A stretch of 64,000 nt of DNA from positions 1 through 64,000 of IMG/VR virus record IMGVR_UViG_3300009431_000002, one strand, 5' to 3'. Both the position numbers and the translations under genes were made by a program. Under the pieces are notes generated by a model that saw nothing but the letters and a program-made list of their open reading frames with translations, was not told where the DNA came from and made no database searches. Below are positions 29,016 to 37,718 of the stretch, in pieces; within the stretch, counting starts at the first letter, position 1; each line of letters starts with the position of its first letter. The DNA is from a virus.

Positions 29016-30928
29016 CCTACATCACCGACAGCTTCAAGGCCGGCGGGCACATCGACCAGCGTATGCCGAGCTACCTGCCGCGGCCGCAGCAGCTGGAGTA
29101 CGCCCAGGCCGTCCACGAAGCCGTGGCGGACCCGCACCACCTCATCGCCGAGGCACCGACCGGCATCGGCAAGTCCCTCGGCTACCTGGTCCCCGTCTCC
29201 AACGCAGTGGCCACCACCAAGCGCAAGGCCGTCATCGTCACCGCCGGCATCACCCTGCAGGAGCAGCTGCTCCGCAAGGACCTGCCGATGCTGCAGGACG
29301 CCGTGCCCTGGCACTTCAGCTACGCCTTGCGCAAGGGCCTGAGCAACTACGTCTGCCTCTACCGGCTGACGCAGTCCCGAGCGAAGCCGCCGGGCGGCCG
29401 CGAAGTGCGTGAGGCCTTCGACCGCCTGTCCGACTGGGAGCGGACCTCGGCCTGCACCGGCGACCGCAGCGACGCCGACCTCCCGAACGCGGACAAGGCG
29501 TGGCACCTCGTGTCGACCAACCACCAGGACTGCCTGCGCGGCGACTGCACGTTCAAGGAGGCGGGCCGCTGCTACGCCTACCGCGCGTTCAAGGGCGTCG
29601 CCGAGGCACAGATCGTGGTGACCAACTACCACGTCCTGTTCGCCGACCTGCAGCTGTACAGGCTCACCGGCGACCACCACGTCCTGCCTCCCTACGACAT
29701 CCTCGTCATGGACGAGGCCCACCAGGCGGCCGACGTGGCCCGACAGTTCTTCGGCTTCCGCGTGACCCGCCGGCAGTGCGCACGCGCCGCCAAGCTCCTG
29801 AACGACGACCCCCTCGACAAGCCGAGGATGTTCCGGGGCCTGATGGCCGAGATCAACGACGTCTTCGCCCACGCCGAGACCCACTACGGCAAGGCCAAGG
29901 GGAAGAAGCGGATCACCGAGGCCGGCGCGCTGAAGGCCCTGGAGCTCGCCAAGAAGCTCCACGACGCCGGCGACGCCTACCAGGACTACCTGGACACCAA
30001 GAGGGTGCCCAAGGAGGTGGGAGCGCGGCTGAAGGGCGCCATCCGGCGGTGTGAGCACATCGTCGACGCCCTGGACTCCCTGGAGCACCTCGAACCCAAC
30101 CTGTCCTACTTCGTGGCCAAGGAGCGCAGCCAGTACTCCATCAACGCCTGGACCATCCGCGTCGACCGGCTCCTGCACAAGACGCTGTTCGCCGACCTGG
30201 CGACAGCCGTGGCAACGTCGGCGACCCTGGAGGTCGACAGGAGCTTCGGGTACATCCTCGGCGAGCTGGGGATGAAGCCCAAGGTCGAGGGATCCGTCGG
30301 CAGTCCGTTCGACTTCTCGAAGCAGGCGCTGGCCGTCACGCCGGGCATGCCCGAGCCCAACGCCGACAACTTCCCGGACGCCGTGCGGCGCTGTGTCGAC
30401 GACGTCATCCAGCAGGCCAAGGGCCGAACGCTGGTGCTGTGCACCTCCTACAAGATGCTCAAGCACCTGCAGTCCACCCTGCAGCCGGGGGCCCACACGC
30501 TGATGTGCCAGGGCGACCGGCCGCGCATCCGGCTCATCGACGCGTTCCGCAAGGACACGCACTCCGTGCTCCTGGGGACCGAGTCCTTCTGGAGCGGCGT
30601 GGACGTGCCCGGGGAGAGCCTCAGCTGCGTCGTGATGGACCGTCTGCCCTTCCGGTCGCCCGACGACCCCATCAGCGCGGCGCTGAGCGACCTGGACAGC
30701 ATGGCGGCGTTCCAGGAGTGGACACTGCCTCGCGCCGTCGTCCTGTTCCGACAGGCCGTTGGCCGCCTCATCCGAACCGTCGACGACCGCGGCGTCGTCG
30801 TCCTCCTGGACCGTCGCCTCCTCGCCAAGAACTACGGGGGCATGTTCTGGTCCGGGCTGCCCGAAGGGATCAAGCACACGTACAACGTCGATGACATCGG
30901 CCCATTCCTGGAAGGAGGTGCACGTTGA
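29012..30928 (+). CDS. XPD/DinG-like superfamily 2 DNA helicase with Fe-S cysteines
   Basis: GTG 29012 overlaps the previous stop; longer readings upstream are in the wrong frame of another gene. The 638-residue protein has Walker A EAPTGIGKS (47-55), motif Ia VIVTAGITLQEQ, four cysteines spaced as an Fe-S cluster site (C115, C174, C179, C187), DEAH at 234-237, SATLEVDRSF near 410, and a C-terminal RecA domain with GTESFWSGVDVPG and QAVGRLIRT. Family members unwind DNA 5' to 3'. It belongs to the replication/repair operon. Confidence 0.92.
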   Translation: MTYITDSFKAGGHIDQRMPSYLPRPQQLEYAQAVHEAVADPHHLIAEAPTGIGKSLGYLVPVSNAVATTKRKAVIVTAGITLQEQLLRKDLPMLQDAVPWHFSYALRKGLSNYVCLYRLTQSRAKPPGGREVREAFDRLSDWERTSACTGDRSDADLPNADKAWHLVSTNHQDCLRGDCTFKEAGRCYAYRAFKGVAEAQIVVTNYHVLFADLQLYRLTGDHHVLPPYDILVMDEAHQAADVARQFFGFRVTRRQCARAAKLLNDDPLDKPRMFRGLMAEINDVFAHAETHYGKAKGKKRITEAGALKALELAKKLHDAGDAYQDYLDTKRVPKEVGARLKGAIRRCEHIVDALDSLEHLEPNLSYFVAKERSQYSINAWTIRVDRLLHKTLFADLATAVATSATLEVDRSFGYILGELGMKPKVEGSVGSPFDFSKQALAVTPGMPEPNADNFPDAVRRCVDDVIQQAKGRTLVLCTSYKMLKHLQSTLQPGAHTLMCQGDRPRIRLIDAFRKDTHSVLLGTESFWSGVDVPGESLSCVVMDRLPFRSPDDPISAALSDLDSMAAFQEWTLPRAVVLFRQAVGRLIRTVDDRGVVVLLDRRLLAKNYGGMFWSGLPEGIKHTYNVDDIGPFLEGGAR

Positions 30929-31386
30929 CCGAGATCGACATCGAACGCGAACGCATGGCCTGCGCCTTCTGTCTGGGAGGCGGAGAGCTCCACGAGCCAC
31001 ACCCGGACTTCCCCGACGAGTGGGACGGGACCATCGCCTACTGGTACGAGGGCACGCCCGAGTACGCCACCGAGTACCGTGACGAGCACGACTGCCGCAC
31101 TGCCCTGATGTCCGTCTCCGCCGGCCTGCCGTCGCCGCCCGACGGCTGGGAGCTCCTCGGCACCCACACTGCCTCTGGCGAAGCGGAGTGCTGGTGGTGC
31201 GGTCCCGGCACCGGCTGGGATGGCAGCGACGAACAAGTCCTCGCTGAGCACCACGCCGAGATGCCGACGCCGACCGGCTACCGTGGCGACCCCAAGTGCA
31301 AGCTCTGTGGGGGCGACGGCCACGTCTACCTCGGCGGTGGTTGGGCGGAGGTCGTCTTCGCGCGGCTGGAGGACGAGGATGAGTAG
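30925..31386 (+). CDS. Cys-rich zinc-binding protein
   Basis: TTG 30925 overlaps the helicase stop (TTGA) with GGAGG upstream. The 153-residue acidic protein has three knuckles: CAFCLGGGEL (about residue 12), CWWCGPGTGW (about 90) and CKLCGGDGHVY (about 127), recalling DnaJ-type Cys-rich repeats. It probably binds zinc. Function unknown. Confidence 0.7.
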   Translation: MTEIDIERERMACAFCLGGGELHEPHPDFPDEWDGTIAYWYEGTPEYATEYRDEHDCRTALMSVSAGLPSPPDGWELLGTHTASGEAECWWCGPGTGWDGSDEQVLAEHHAEMPTPTGYRGDPKCKLCGGDGHVYLGGGWAEVVFARLEDEDE

Positions 31387-31879
31387 ACCGCGCGCCTACG
31401 CAGAGGAGACCACGGTCTCCGTGAGCCGCACCCGCGAGCAGATCAACAAGCTGCTCCGCACCTGGGGCTGCGAGCAGATCCTGTGGATGGACAACTTCAA
31501 GGAGGGCAGCGCTCTCCTGCAGCTCGTCTGGATCACGGAGAAGGGCCTGCAGATCCCCCTCGAGTACTCCATCAGCCTGCCCACCGAGGCGGAGATCCGT
31601 GCCGAGTACCAACGGCCGCCGACGAAGGCGCAGGTCGAGAAGCGGCGCCAGCAGCGCAACCGGGCGATGTTCCGGCTCCTGCTGCTGAAGCTGAAGGCCG
31701 ACCTCAACTGGGTCGCCGCCGGCGGCGAGGATGAGATCTCCGTCTTCCTGTCCCACGTGATCATGAACGACACCGATGGCGTGCCGATGCAGATCGGCCA
31801 GCTCGTCGGGCCGAAGCTGCTGGAGGGCTACACCGGTCACCCCGTGAAGCTGCTGGGAGGACCCCATGGCCGCGAATGA
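31379..31879 (+). CDS. Unknown protein (166 aa)
   Basis: ATG 31379 overlaps the upstream stop by eight bases. The product has an alpha/beta N-terminus (WITEKGLQIPLEYSI), a basic helical middle (AQVEKRRQQRNRAMFRLLLL) and LSHVIMNDTDGVPMQIGQLV near the end. It resembles a small family found in phages without assigned role. It overlaps the PP-loop gene by 14 bases. Confidence 0.68.
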   Translation: MSRPRAYAEETTVSVSRTREQINKLLRTWGCEQILWMDNFKEGSALLQLVWITEKGLQIPLEYSISLPTEAEIRAEYQRPPTKAQVEKRRQQRNRAMFRLLLLKLKADLNWVAAGGEDEISVFLSHVIMNDTDGVPMQIGQLVGPKLLEGYTGHPVKLLGGPHGRE

Positions 31880-32837
31880 CGACCGCATCATCACCCTGAA
31901 CGCCGGTGTCGGCCGTGACTCCACGACGATGCTGTGCCTGCTGTGCGAGGGCCTGCTCGAGGTCAAGGACCTGGGCACCCTCACCCCGCTCGACATCGAC
32001 GTCGTGGTGTTCAGTGACACCGGCTGCGAGTGGCCCCACACCTACGAGCTGGTGCCGCGACTGCACAAGCTGTGCACCGACAACGGCATCCCCTTCATCG
32101 TGCTGGCCAAGCCGCCGTGCAAGCCGGACCCCAAGGACTACTCCTGGATCACCCACGAGCCGTGGACCGACAAGATCGGCGGCGGCGCCTACCACTACCG
32201 CCTCGGCGTCCTCGAGGACTACCGCAGCCGCGAGACCGTGGTCTCCCTGGGCAAGGGGGACTGCACGGACAACCACAAGATCCAGCCGATCCGTAGGTTC
32301 GTGCAGGATCTGTCCGTGCAGCGCTTCGGGCTCACCAACCGCCAGTACTCCGGCGAGGTCCGCAAGGGCGTCCGGGACCCCCACGTCAACCTCATCGGCA
32401 TCGCCGCCGACGAGACGCGCCGGCTGTCCAACGCCGGCCGCAGCCCGGCCTACGTCACCGAGCTCTACCCGCTGGTAGACATGGGCATCCCCAAGGACGA
32501 CGAGGCGGCCGTGCTCTCTCAGTGGGGGCTCAACGGCGTCAAGAAGTCCGGGTGCTTCGTGTGCCCGTACCAGCCCGCCGGCTGGTGGTGGGCGCTGTCC
32601 GTGAGCGAGCCGGAGCTGTGGCAGCGCGCCGTCGAGTACGAGACCACGGCGCTGGCCCGCAACGCCAAGATGAGCGTCGCCAACGTCAAGGTCGCCGGCG
32701 ATCTCCTCACCATCGACCAGGTCGTCCATCGCTGGCGCGAGCGGAACCCGCGCGCTACTGTCGAGGCCGTCCTGGCCAAGAGCTACACCCAGTGCCCCGC
32801 CGAAGCGCGGGCTGACATGAAGGGCCTCTCCGAATGA
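31866..32837 (+). CDS. PAPS-reductase-like PP-loop (adenine nucleotide alpha hydrolase) enzyme
   Basis: The 323-residue protein has the PP-loop LNAGVGRDSTTM (11-22) and the further landmarks of the phage PAPS-reductase-like family: VVFSDTGCEWPHTYE (about 48-62), CTDNHKIQPIRRFV (about 137-150), GIAADETRRLSN (about 177-188) and GVKKSGCFVCPYQPAGWWWAL (quoted in part, about 227-245). Such enzymes activate substrates with ATP; some act in sulfur transfer to nucleic acids. The next gene encodes an adenine methylase, overlapping by four bases. Its true substrate cannot be told. Confidence 0.85.
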   Translation: MAANDDRIITLNAGVGRDSTTMLCLLCEGLLEVKDLGTLTPLDIDVVVFSDTGCEWPHTYELVPRLHKLCTDNGIPFIVLAKPPCKPDPKDYSWITHEPWTDKIGGGAYHYRLGVLEDYRSRETVVSLGKGDCTDNHKIQPIRRFVQDLSVQRFGLTNRQYSGEVRKGVRDPHVNLIGIAADETRRLSNAGRSPAYVTELYPLVDMGIPKDDEAAVLSQWGLNGVKKSGCFVCPYQPAGWWWALSVSEPELWQRAVEYETTALARNAKMSVANVKVAGDLLTIDQVVHRWRERNPRATVEAVLAKSYTQCPAEARADMKGLSE

Positions 32838-33700
32838 CCCCGTTCCTGAAGTGGTTGGGCGGCAAGGCCCGACACATCGACACCATCCACAAGCACCTGC
32901 CCGAGCCCGCCGAGCACATGCACCGCCGCTTCCGGGTCTACGAGCCCTTCGTGGGCGGCGGGGCCGTGACGCTCTCGCTGCTGGACCGCCTGTCCGCCGC
33001 CCGGCCGCCGGTCATCCGCGACCTCAACCCCGCCCTGATCCTCACCTGGGAGGCGATCCGCGACGACGTGGAGGGCGTCATCGACGAGCTCGAGCAGCTG
33101 TGTCGCAACATGACCAAGGAGGCCTACGAGCTGGCCCGCGCCGACTTCAACCACGCCAAGAAGTTGATCCCCGACCTCATCGTCCGGCCGTCGGTCGTGC
33201 TGGCAGCGTACTTCGTGTACCTCAACAAGACCGGCTTCAACGGGATGTACCGGGAGAACAAGCAGGGCAGCTTCAACGTGCCGTGGGGCCAGAGGGAGAA
33301 CGCGGGCGTGTACCGCGCCTCCCACCTGCGCGCCGTGAGCCGGGCCCTCGACGACGCGGGCGCCATCATCGAGTGTGGCCCCTTCCAGGGCGTGCTGCCC
33401 GAGATCGGCAGCGACAGCTTCATGTACCTGGACCCGCCGTTCCCGCCGACGGCCGGCAAGGAGGGGTTCACGGACTACACGCCGGGCGGGTTCAACGACA
33501 TGGACCAGCTGGAGCTGGCCGTGTTCCTGCGCAGCGCCACAACGCAGGGCGGGAAGTGGATGCTCTCCATGCCCGACCAGCCCTACGTCCGGGAGTTGTA
33601 TCGTGGCTACAACTTCCACGAGATCCAGGCCCGCCGGGCCAACAGCGCAACCCCCGAAGGTCGAGGTGTGGTCAGCGAGCTGCTGATCACGAACTACTGA
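32834..33700 (+). CDS. dam: Dam-like DNA adenine N6-methyltransferase
   Basis: The 288-residue protein follows the D12-class pattern: FLKWLGGK (4-11), SAM-binding EPFVGGGAV (37-45), AAYFVYLNKTGFNGMYREN (124-142) and catalytic YLDPPFPPT (198-206), a DPPF variant of DPPY. It methylates adenine in duplex DNA, probably to avoid restriction or control timing. It overlaps the PP-loop gene and the following gene, consistent with joint expression. Confidence 0.93.
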   Translation: MTPFLKWLGGKARHIDTIHKHLPEPAEHMHRRFRVYEPFVGGGAVTLSLLDRLSAARPPVIRDLNPALILTWEAIRDDVEGVIDELEQLCRNMTKEAYELARADFNHAKKLIPDLIVRPSVVLAAYFVYLNKTGFNGMYRENKQGSFNVPWGQRENAGVYRASHLRAVSRALDDAGAIIECGPFQGVLPEIGSDSFMYLDPPFPPTAGKEGFTDYTPGGFNDMDQLELAVFLRSATTQGGKWMLSMPDQPYVRELYRGYNFHEIQARRANSATPEGRGVVSELLITNY

Positions 33701-34245
33701 TGCACGCCACGTCACCGCACCACGTCGAGTGGGAGGACCTGGATGTCCAGCACCACGACGACGGCGTCGTGACCGTCGACATCCCCGGGCGCGTGCTGCC
33801 CATCGTCATCAACGTCGAGGCCGAGGACTGGAAGCTCGACGACCACAGGTCGTTCGTCCGCGGCGTCCTGTTGCAAGAGGGCTACCTCGTCCTGCCGCTG
33901 GAGTTCGTGGGCTACGGCCGCGCCATCCAGGCTGCCAACGGGAAGTGGTTGTGGATCCACCTCCTGCTGTACGACGACATCCCCATCCACGCCATGTCCG
34001 ACGACCGCGCCGTCCACATCCGAGTCTGCTACCAGGTTCCGGGGAGCATGCGACAGGACGAGCTGGTTGAGATCCGAACCCAGCTGGGTGAGCATGAGCA
34101 TCGCCTGGCCTACAAGCTGATGGACCTGATCGCAGATGAACTAGAGCTGGGACTGCGCTCGGTCAGCGCCCGGGCCCTCCTCAAGGTCGAGGGGTGGTCA
34201 CCGGACGTCGTGGCGGAGCATGTCACGCAGGAAGGAGGAGTATGA
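33700..34245 (+). CDS. Unknown protein (181 aa)
   Basis: ATG 33700 overlaps the Dam-like stop (TGATG). The product has a beta-rich N-terminal half (VVTVDIPGRVLPIVINV; GYLVLPLEFVGYG) and a helical acidic C-terminus. No motif recognised. It overlaps the next start by four bases. Confidence 0.65.
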   Translation: MHATSPHHVEWEDLDVQHHDDGVVTVDIPGRVLPIVINVEAEDWKLDDHRSFVRGVLLQEGYLVLPLEFVGYGRAIQAANGKWLWIHLLLYDDIPIHAMSDDRAVHIRVCYQVPGSMRQDELVEIRTQLGEHEHRLAYKLMDLIADELELGLRSVSARALLKVEGWSPDVVAEHVTQEGGV

Positions 34246-34613
34246 GCTGCGAACACCTGCCGACGGACGTGGGCTTCGGCTACGACGCCGGCAACATCAA
34301 GGTGACTGCGCGCTGCAACATCTGCGGCGCCAACCTGTACTACCACATCCCCCGCGACGAGTGGGGGGTCACCGACGACAGCCCCGTCGTGGTCGAGAAG
34401 TGGCAGGAGGCCGTCGATCTCTGCGACGACCTCATCGGCCGTGCCGAGGAGCTGATGGAGCCCCACGACGACATGGCCGCCAGCGCCATGGACTTCCTGG
34501 AGAGCGTTCGTGCCGACGCCGAGAGACGGCAGAGCGTCACGGACGCGCAGCTCGAGGGCATCGCCAAGTGGCGGACGGCCATCGAGAACGCGGAGGACCG
34601 GGCGTGCTACTAG
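34242..34613 (+). CDS. Small zinc-finger-like protein (123 aa)
   Basis: ATG 34242 follows GGAGG. CNICGANLYYHIP (about residues 25-37) and an earlier Cys suggest a half zinc ribbon, followed by a long acidic helical region. It overlaps the HD gene by ten bases. Function unknown. Confidence 0.62.
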   Translation: MSCEHLPTDVGFGYDAGNIKVTARCNICGANLYYHIPRDEWGVTDDSPVVVEKWQEAVDLCDDLIGRAEELMEPHDDMAASAMDFLESVRADAERRQSVTDAQLEGIAKWRTAIENAEDRACY

Positions 34614-35152
34614 AGATCACTGCCCGGTACACCGAGCCGCACCGCGTCTACCACACCGTCGAGCATCCCGCACGGATGCTCCAAGAGGCCGCTAACCGCG
34701 GCATCCCCCTGACCGACACGCAGATCTGGGCCATCTGGGGCCACGACCTCGTCTACGAGCCAGGCGCCAGCGACAACGAGCGCCGCAGCGGGGAGCTGAT
34801 GGTGGAGATGCTCGACCGAGCCGGCCACCACCCCGACAAGGGCCGCATGGTCGAGCAGATCATTCTCGACACCAAGGACCACGTGCCGCACGTGCACCTC
34901 TCCGAGTTGGTCATCGACCTGGACCTGCTGGGCTTCGCCGACCTGGAGACCTCGCTGCGGAACATGCGCATGGTCCGCGAGGAGTTCACCCGCGCCCTCA
35001 AGCTGACCCACGAGCAGTGGGTCACGGGCCGCCGCGACTTCCTGCAGGGCATGCTGGAGCGCGACCCGTTCTTCGTGTCGGCGCCGTTCCGCAACCTGTC
35101 CAGCGCCGCGCGCGACAACATCGGCTACGAGCTCCAGAGGTTCCTGACGTGA
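34604..35152 (+). CDS. HD-superfamily metal-dependent phosphohydrolase
   Basis: GTG 34604 gives 182 residues. YHTVEH (16-21) supplies the first metal His and WGHDLVYEP (45-53) the HD pair, in the order seen in the small COG4339-like HD hydrolases, followed by SDNERRSGEL. These proteins hydrolyse nucleotides or phosphoesters; the substrate is unknown. It is coupled to coaD by GTGA. Confidence 0.85.
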   Translation: MLLEITARYTEPHRVYHTVEHPARMLQEAANRGIPLTDTQIWAIWGHDLVYEPGASDNERRSGELMVEMLDRAGHHPDKGRMVEQIILDTKDHVPHVHLSELVIDLDLLGFADLETSLRNMRMVREEFTRALKLTHEQWVTGRRDFLQGMLERDPFFVSAPFRNLSSAARDNIGYELQRFLT

Positions 35153-35664
35153 AGGCCATGTACGCCGGGTCCTTCGACCCCCTGACCAACGGCCACCTCT
35201 GGGTCATCGCCGCCGCGTCGAACATCTTCGAGGAGATCGTCATCGGCGTCGGGTACAACCCCGCCAAGAGCGGCCACCTCCCCCTGGACCGCCGCATCAG
35301 CATCATCCAGCACGTGCTCATACGCATGGGCCTCGACGCCCTCGTCATCCCCGTGAGCACCGACACCTACCTGGTCCACAAGGCCGCCAGGCGTGGCTGC
35401 GGGGCGCTCATCCGCGGCGTCCGCAACTCCGAGGACCTGCGCTACGAGCAGATGGTCCAGGAGGTCAACCGCAACCTGGAGCCGGACGTCCAAACCGTCT
35501 TCCTGGTGCCCCCACCCCACCTCGCCAACGTCAGCTCCAGCCTGGTCCGGCAGCTCGTCGGGCCCGGCGGCTGGGAGAACATCGTGAACAAGTACGCGCC
35601 AATGGAGACCGTCCAGGCCCTGGCGCAGGCCCGTGCACGGGCCGAGGAGAACTCCAGTGGATGA
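35149..35664 (+). CDS. coaD: Phosphopantetheine adenylyltransferase
   Basis: GTG 35149 overlaps the HD stop. The 171-residue protein aligns along its length with CoaD: YAGSFDPLTNGH (5-16) holds the (T/H)xGH nucleotidyl motif, followed by LIRGVRNSEDLRYE (85-98 approx.), NRNLEPDVQTVFLVPP and VSSSLVRQL. The enzyme joins phosphopantetheine and ATP to dephospho-CoA. In a phage it may boost CoA or NAD-type cofactor supply, or have a shifted substrate; this is inference. Confidence 0.93.
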   Translation: MKAMYAGSFDPLTNGHLWVIAAASNIFEEIVIGVGYNPAKSGHLPLDRRISIIQHVLIRMGLDALVIPVSTDTYLVHKAARRGCGALIRGVRNSEDLRYEQMVQEVNRNLEPDVQTVFLVPPPHLANVSSSLVRQLVGPGGWENIVNKYAPMETVQALAQARARAEENSSG

Positions 35665-36232
35665 GGCCATGTGGGTCCTGATCTTCGCCATCTGCAACGA
35701 CCGCTTCCTGCTGCGCCGGAAGACGCACCCTGCCCCGCAGGCTGGGAAGTGGAACGGCCTGGGAGGCAAGGTCTGCGACGACGACTACGCCGACCAGACT
35801 GCGGACCGTGACACCAAGGCGGGCTACTTCGACCTGCCGTACTACACGGCCATCCGCGAGTTCGCCGAGGAGGCCGGCGTCGACCTGCCGGGCCAGCGGC
35901 TCACCAACATGGCGACGCTGCACCTGCCGCTCGGCGAGCTCCACATCTTCCACGCCGACCTGACCGACGCCGAGGCCCAGCGCGTCGACACCACGCCGGA
36001 CAACACTGGCGAGTACAACCGCTGGTTCACCGTCGACGACGTCAACGACCTCGCCAACGAGGACCGCGTCGCCATGGACGAAGCCGGCATCGCCGTCAAC
36101 GACGACAGCGAGTGGGCCGTGGCGCACACCGTCGCGCTCATCGACCTCGTCCGCTCCCTGACCGGGGAGTGGGCCTCGATGGACCGCAGCGGCCCGCCCT
36201 ACGACCCCGCCTACCGGAAGCCGACCACCTGA
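35657..36232 (+). CDS. NUDIX hydrolase
   Basis: GTG 35657 overlaps the coaD stop (ATG 35669 is an alternative). The protein has KWNGLGGKV (about 34-42) and REFAEEAGV (about 69-77) of the Nudix box, but about 30 residues lie between the G and the RE part, longer than usual. Such enzymes hydrolyse nucleoside diphosphate derivatives, for example oxidised dGTP or NAD-like compounds. Placement after coaD suggests cofactor metabolism. Confidence 0.85.
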   Translation: MDEAMWVLIFAICNDRFLLRRKTHPAPQAGKWNGLGGKVCDDDYADQTADRDTKAGYFDLPYYTAIREFAEEAGVDLPGQRLTNMATLHLPLGELHIFHADLTDAEAQRVDTTPDNTGEYNRWFTVDDVNDLANEDRVAMDEAGIAVNDDSEWAVAHTVALIDLVRSLTGEWASMDRSGPPYDPAYRKPTT

Positions 36233-36507
36233 TGCCTATGCAGGAGCGTGTGCAGCAGGAGATCGCGGCCGTCTGCGACGAGGTCAAGGAGCTGCTCCTG
36301 GCCAAGAACCGCGAGTACGGCAACAGTGCCTTGGAGCCTGTGCGGATCTTCTCCAAGGCGGACAGCGTCGAGCAGATCAAGGTCCGCATCGACGACAAGC
36401 TCTCCCGGCTGTCCACGGCCGGCGAGAAGACGATCACCGAGGACACGGAGATGGACCTCATCGGCTACCTGGTGCTGCTGAAGGTGGCTCAGAGGCTGCG
36501 GGACTGA
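36232..36507 (+). CDS. DUF1599/Nmad1-like small protein
   Basis: ATG 36232 overlaps the Nudix stop by one base. The 91-residue product has KNREYGNSALEP and VEQIKVRIDDKLSRL, the pattern of DUF1599-type (nucleotide modification associated) proteins, which are all-helical relatives of MazG/dUTPase-like enzymes. A role with nucleotides is likely but untested. The next ATG overlaps its stop. Confidence 0.75.
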   Translation: MPMQERVQQEIAAVCDEVKELLLAKNREYGNSALEPVRIFSKADSVEQIKVRIDDKLSRLSTAGEKTITEDTEMDLIGYLVLLKVAQRLRD

Positions 36508-36749
36508 TGGACGTCGTCGTCTGCCAGCAGTGCGGCCTGGAGCACTTCCTGGACCAGCTGTACGAGGAGCGCCGGAACCGCTGCGATGGCTGCGGTGCCG
36601 GGCTCCCGCTGTCCAAGCCGGTCACCGTCGAGTCCGAGACTCCCGAGGTACCACCGGAGCTGGCAGAGGCCGACTTCCTGGGCCGGATGATGGCTCACGC
36701 CTACGTGACGGAGCTGACCGCCATCACCGGCAAGGTGCTGGAGGACTGA
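36507..36749 (+). CDS. Small zinc-ribbon protein (80 aa)
   Basis: VVCQQCGLEHF and NRCDGCGAGLP form two C-x-x-C knuckles (residues about 6-9 and 26-29) of a zinc ribbon, followed by an acidic helical tail. ATG 36507 overlaps the previous stop. Confidence 0.7.
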   Translation: MDVVVCQQCGLEHFLDQLYEERRNRCDGCGAGLPLSKPVTVESETPEVPPELAEADFLGRMMAHAYVTELTAITGKVLED

Positions 36750-36750
36750 C

Positions 36751-37716
36751 GTGCTGACGCGACCAGAGCTCGTCCACCACGCCAACCGCATCTACCGGAA
36801 GTACCGCCGCATGGACCTGTCGCTCACCCTGCGGCAGCTCTACTACCAGCTCGTGAAGCTGGGGCTCATCGTCAACAAGCAGACCGAGTACGGACGCCTG
36901 GGCAAGGCGCTCTCCAAGGCACGGCTCAACGGCGACTTCCCCCTCGAGGGGCTGGTCGACCGCGGCAGGCACGTGACCCCCGACACCGCCACCCTCTACA
37001 GCGACGACGTCGACATGGTCGAGCCCGTCGCCCAAGCCTACGCGGGCGCACTGCCCAAGTGGCTGCTCGACTACGGTCGCTGGGCTGGGCAGGAGAAGTA
37101 CGTCTGTGTCCTGTGCGAGAAGGAGGCGCTCGCGGGCGTCTTCCAAAGGCCGTGCAAGAGCCTCGGCGTCTCGTTCCTCGCCTGCAAGGGCTACCCCAGC
37201 ATCTCGTCCCTCTACGCCTGGGTCCTCCAGGCGAACCAAGCGATCAACGGTGGCCAGTGGACCGACGACCGCCACCTGCAGCACTGGGCGTTCGCACAGC
37301 GCGCCGTCATCCTGTACTTCGGCGACCTCGACCCCGACGGGTGGGCGGTCCCGAAGGTCGTGAGCGACCGGGTCGGGCGCATCCAGAGCTTGACGGGCAT
37401 GGAGTTCCCCGTGGATGTGGAGCGTGTCGCGCTGAACCTGGACCAGATCGAAGACCGCGGCCTCCCACCCTTCCCGGCAAAGGACAGCTCCTCGCGGTAC
37501 AAGAAGTACGTTCAGGAGGTCGGCATCGAGGACGCATGGGAGCTCGATGCCCTAGACCCGCCCGAGCTCATCGAGATGATCCAAGACGCCATCTCGGTCC
37601 ACTTCGATGAGCACGTGCACGCGTACAACAGCGACCGGATCGAGACCCTGCGGGACGACCTCCGTCGGCGCATGCTGACAGACGGATGGTTGGAAGACGC
37701 ACTGGGAGAGGAGTGA
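36751..37716 (+). CDS. Toprim-domain protein, Topo VI A/Spo11-like
   Basis: GTG 36751 gives 321 residues. An N-terminal winged-helix part (LSLTLRQLYYQLVKLGLI, about 25-42) is followed by a Toprim-type core: YVCVLCEKEALAGVF (about 115-129), FLACKGYPSISSLY and VILYFGDLDPDGW (about 188-200), giving the E and D-x-D acidic set. This order resembles topoisomerase VI A/Spo11 proteins and phage relatives with unknown role. It may cut or bind DNA. No catalytic tyrosine could be placed with certainty. Confidence 0.78.
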   Translation: MLTRPELVHHANRIYRKYRRMDLSLTLRQLYYQLVKLGLIVNKQTEYGRLGKALSKARLNGDFPLEGLVDRGRHVTPDTATLYSDDVDMVEPVAQAYAGALPKWLLDYGRWAGQEKYVCVLCEKEALAGVFQRPCKSLGVSFLACKGYPSISSLYAWVLQANQAINGGQWTDDRHLQHWAFAQRAVILYFGDLDPDGWAVPKVVSDRVGRIQSLTGMEFPVDVERVALNLDQIEDRGLPPFPAKDSSSRYKKYVQEVGIEDAWELDALDPPELIEMIQDAISVHFDEHVHAYNSDRIETLRDDLRRRMLTDGWLEDALGEE

Positions 37717-37718
37717 CG

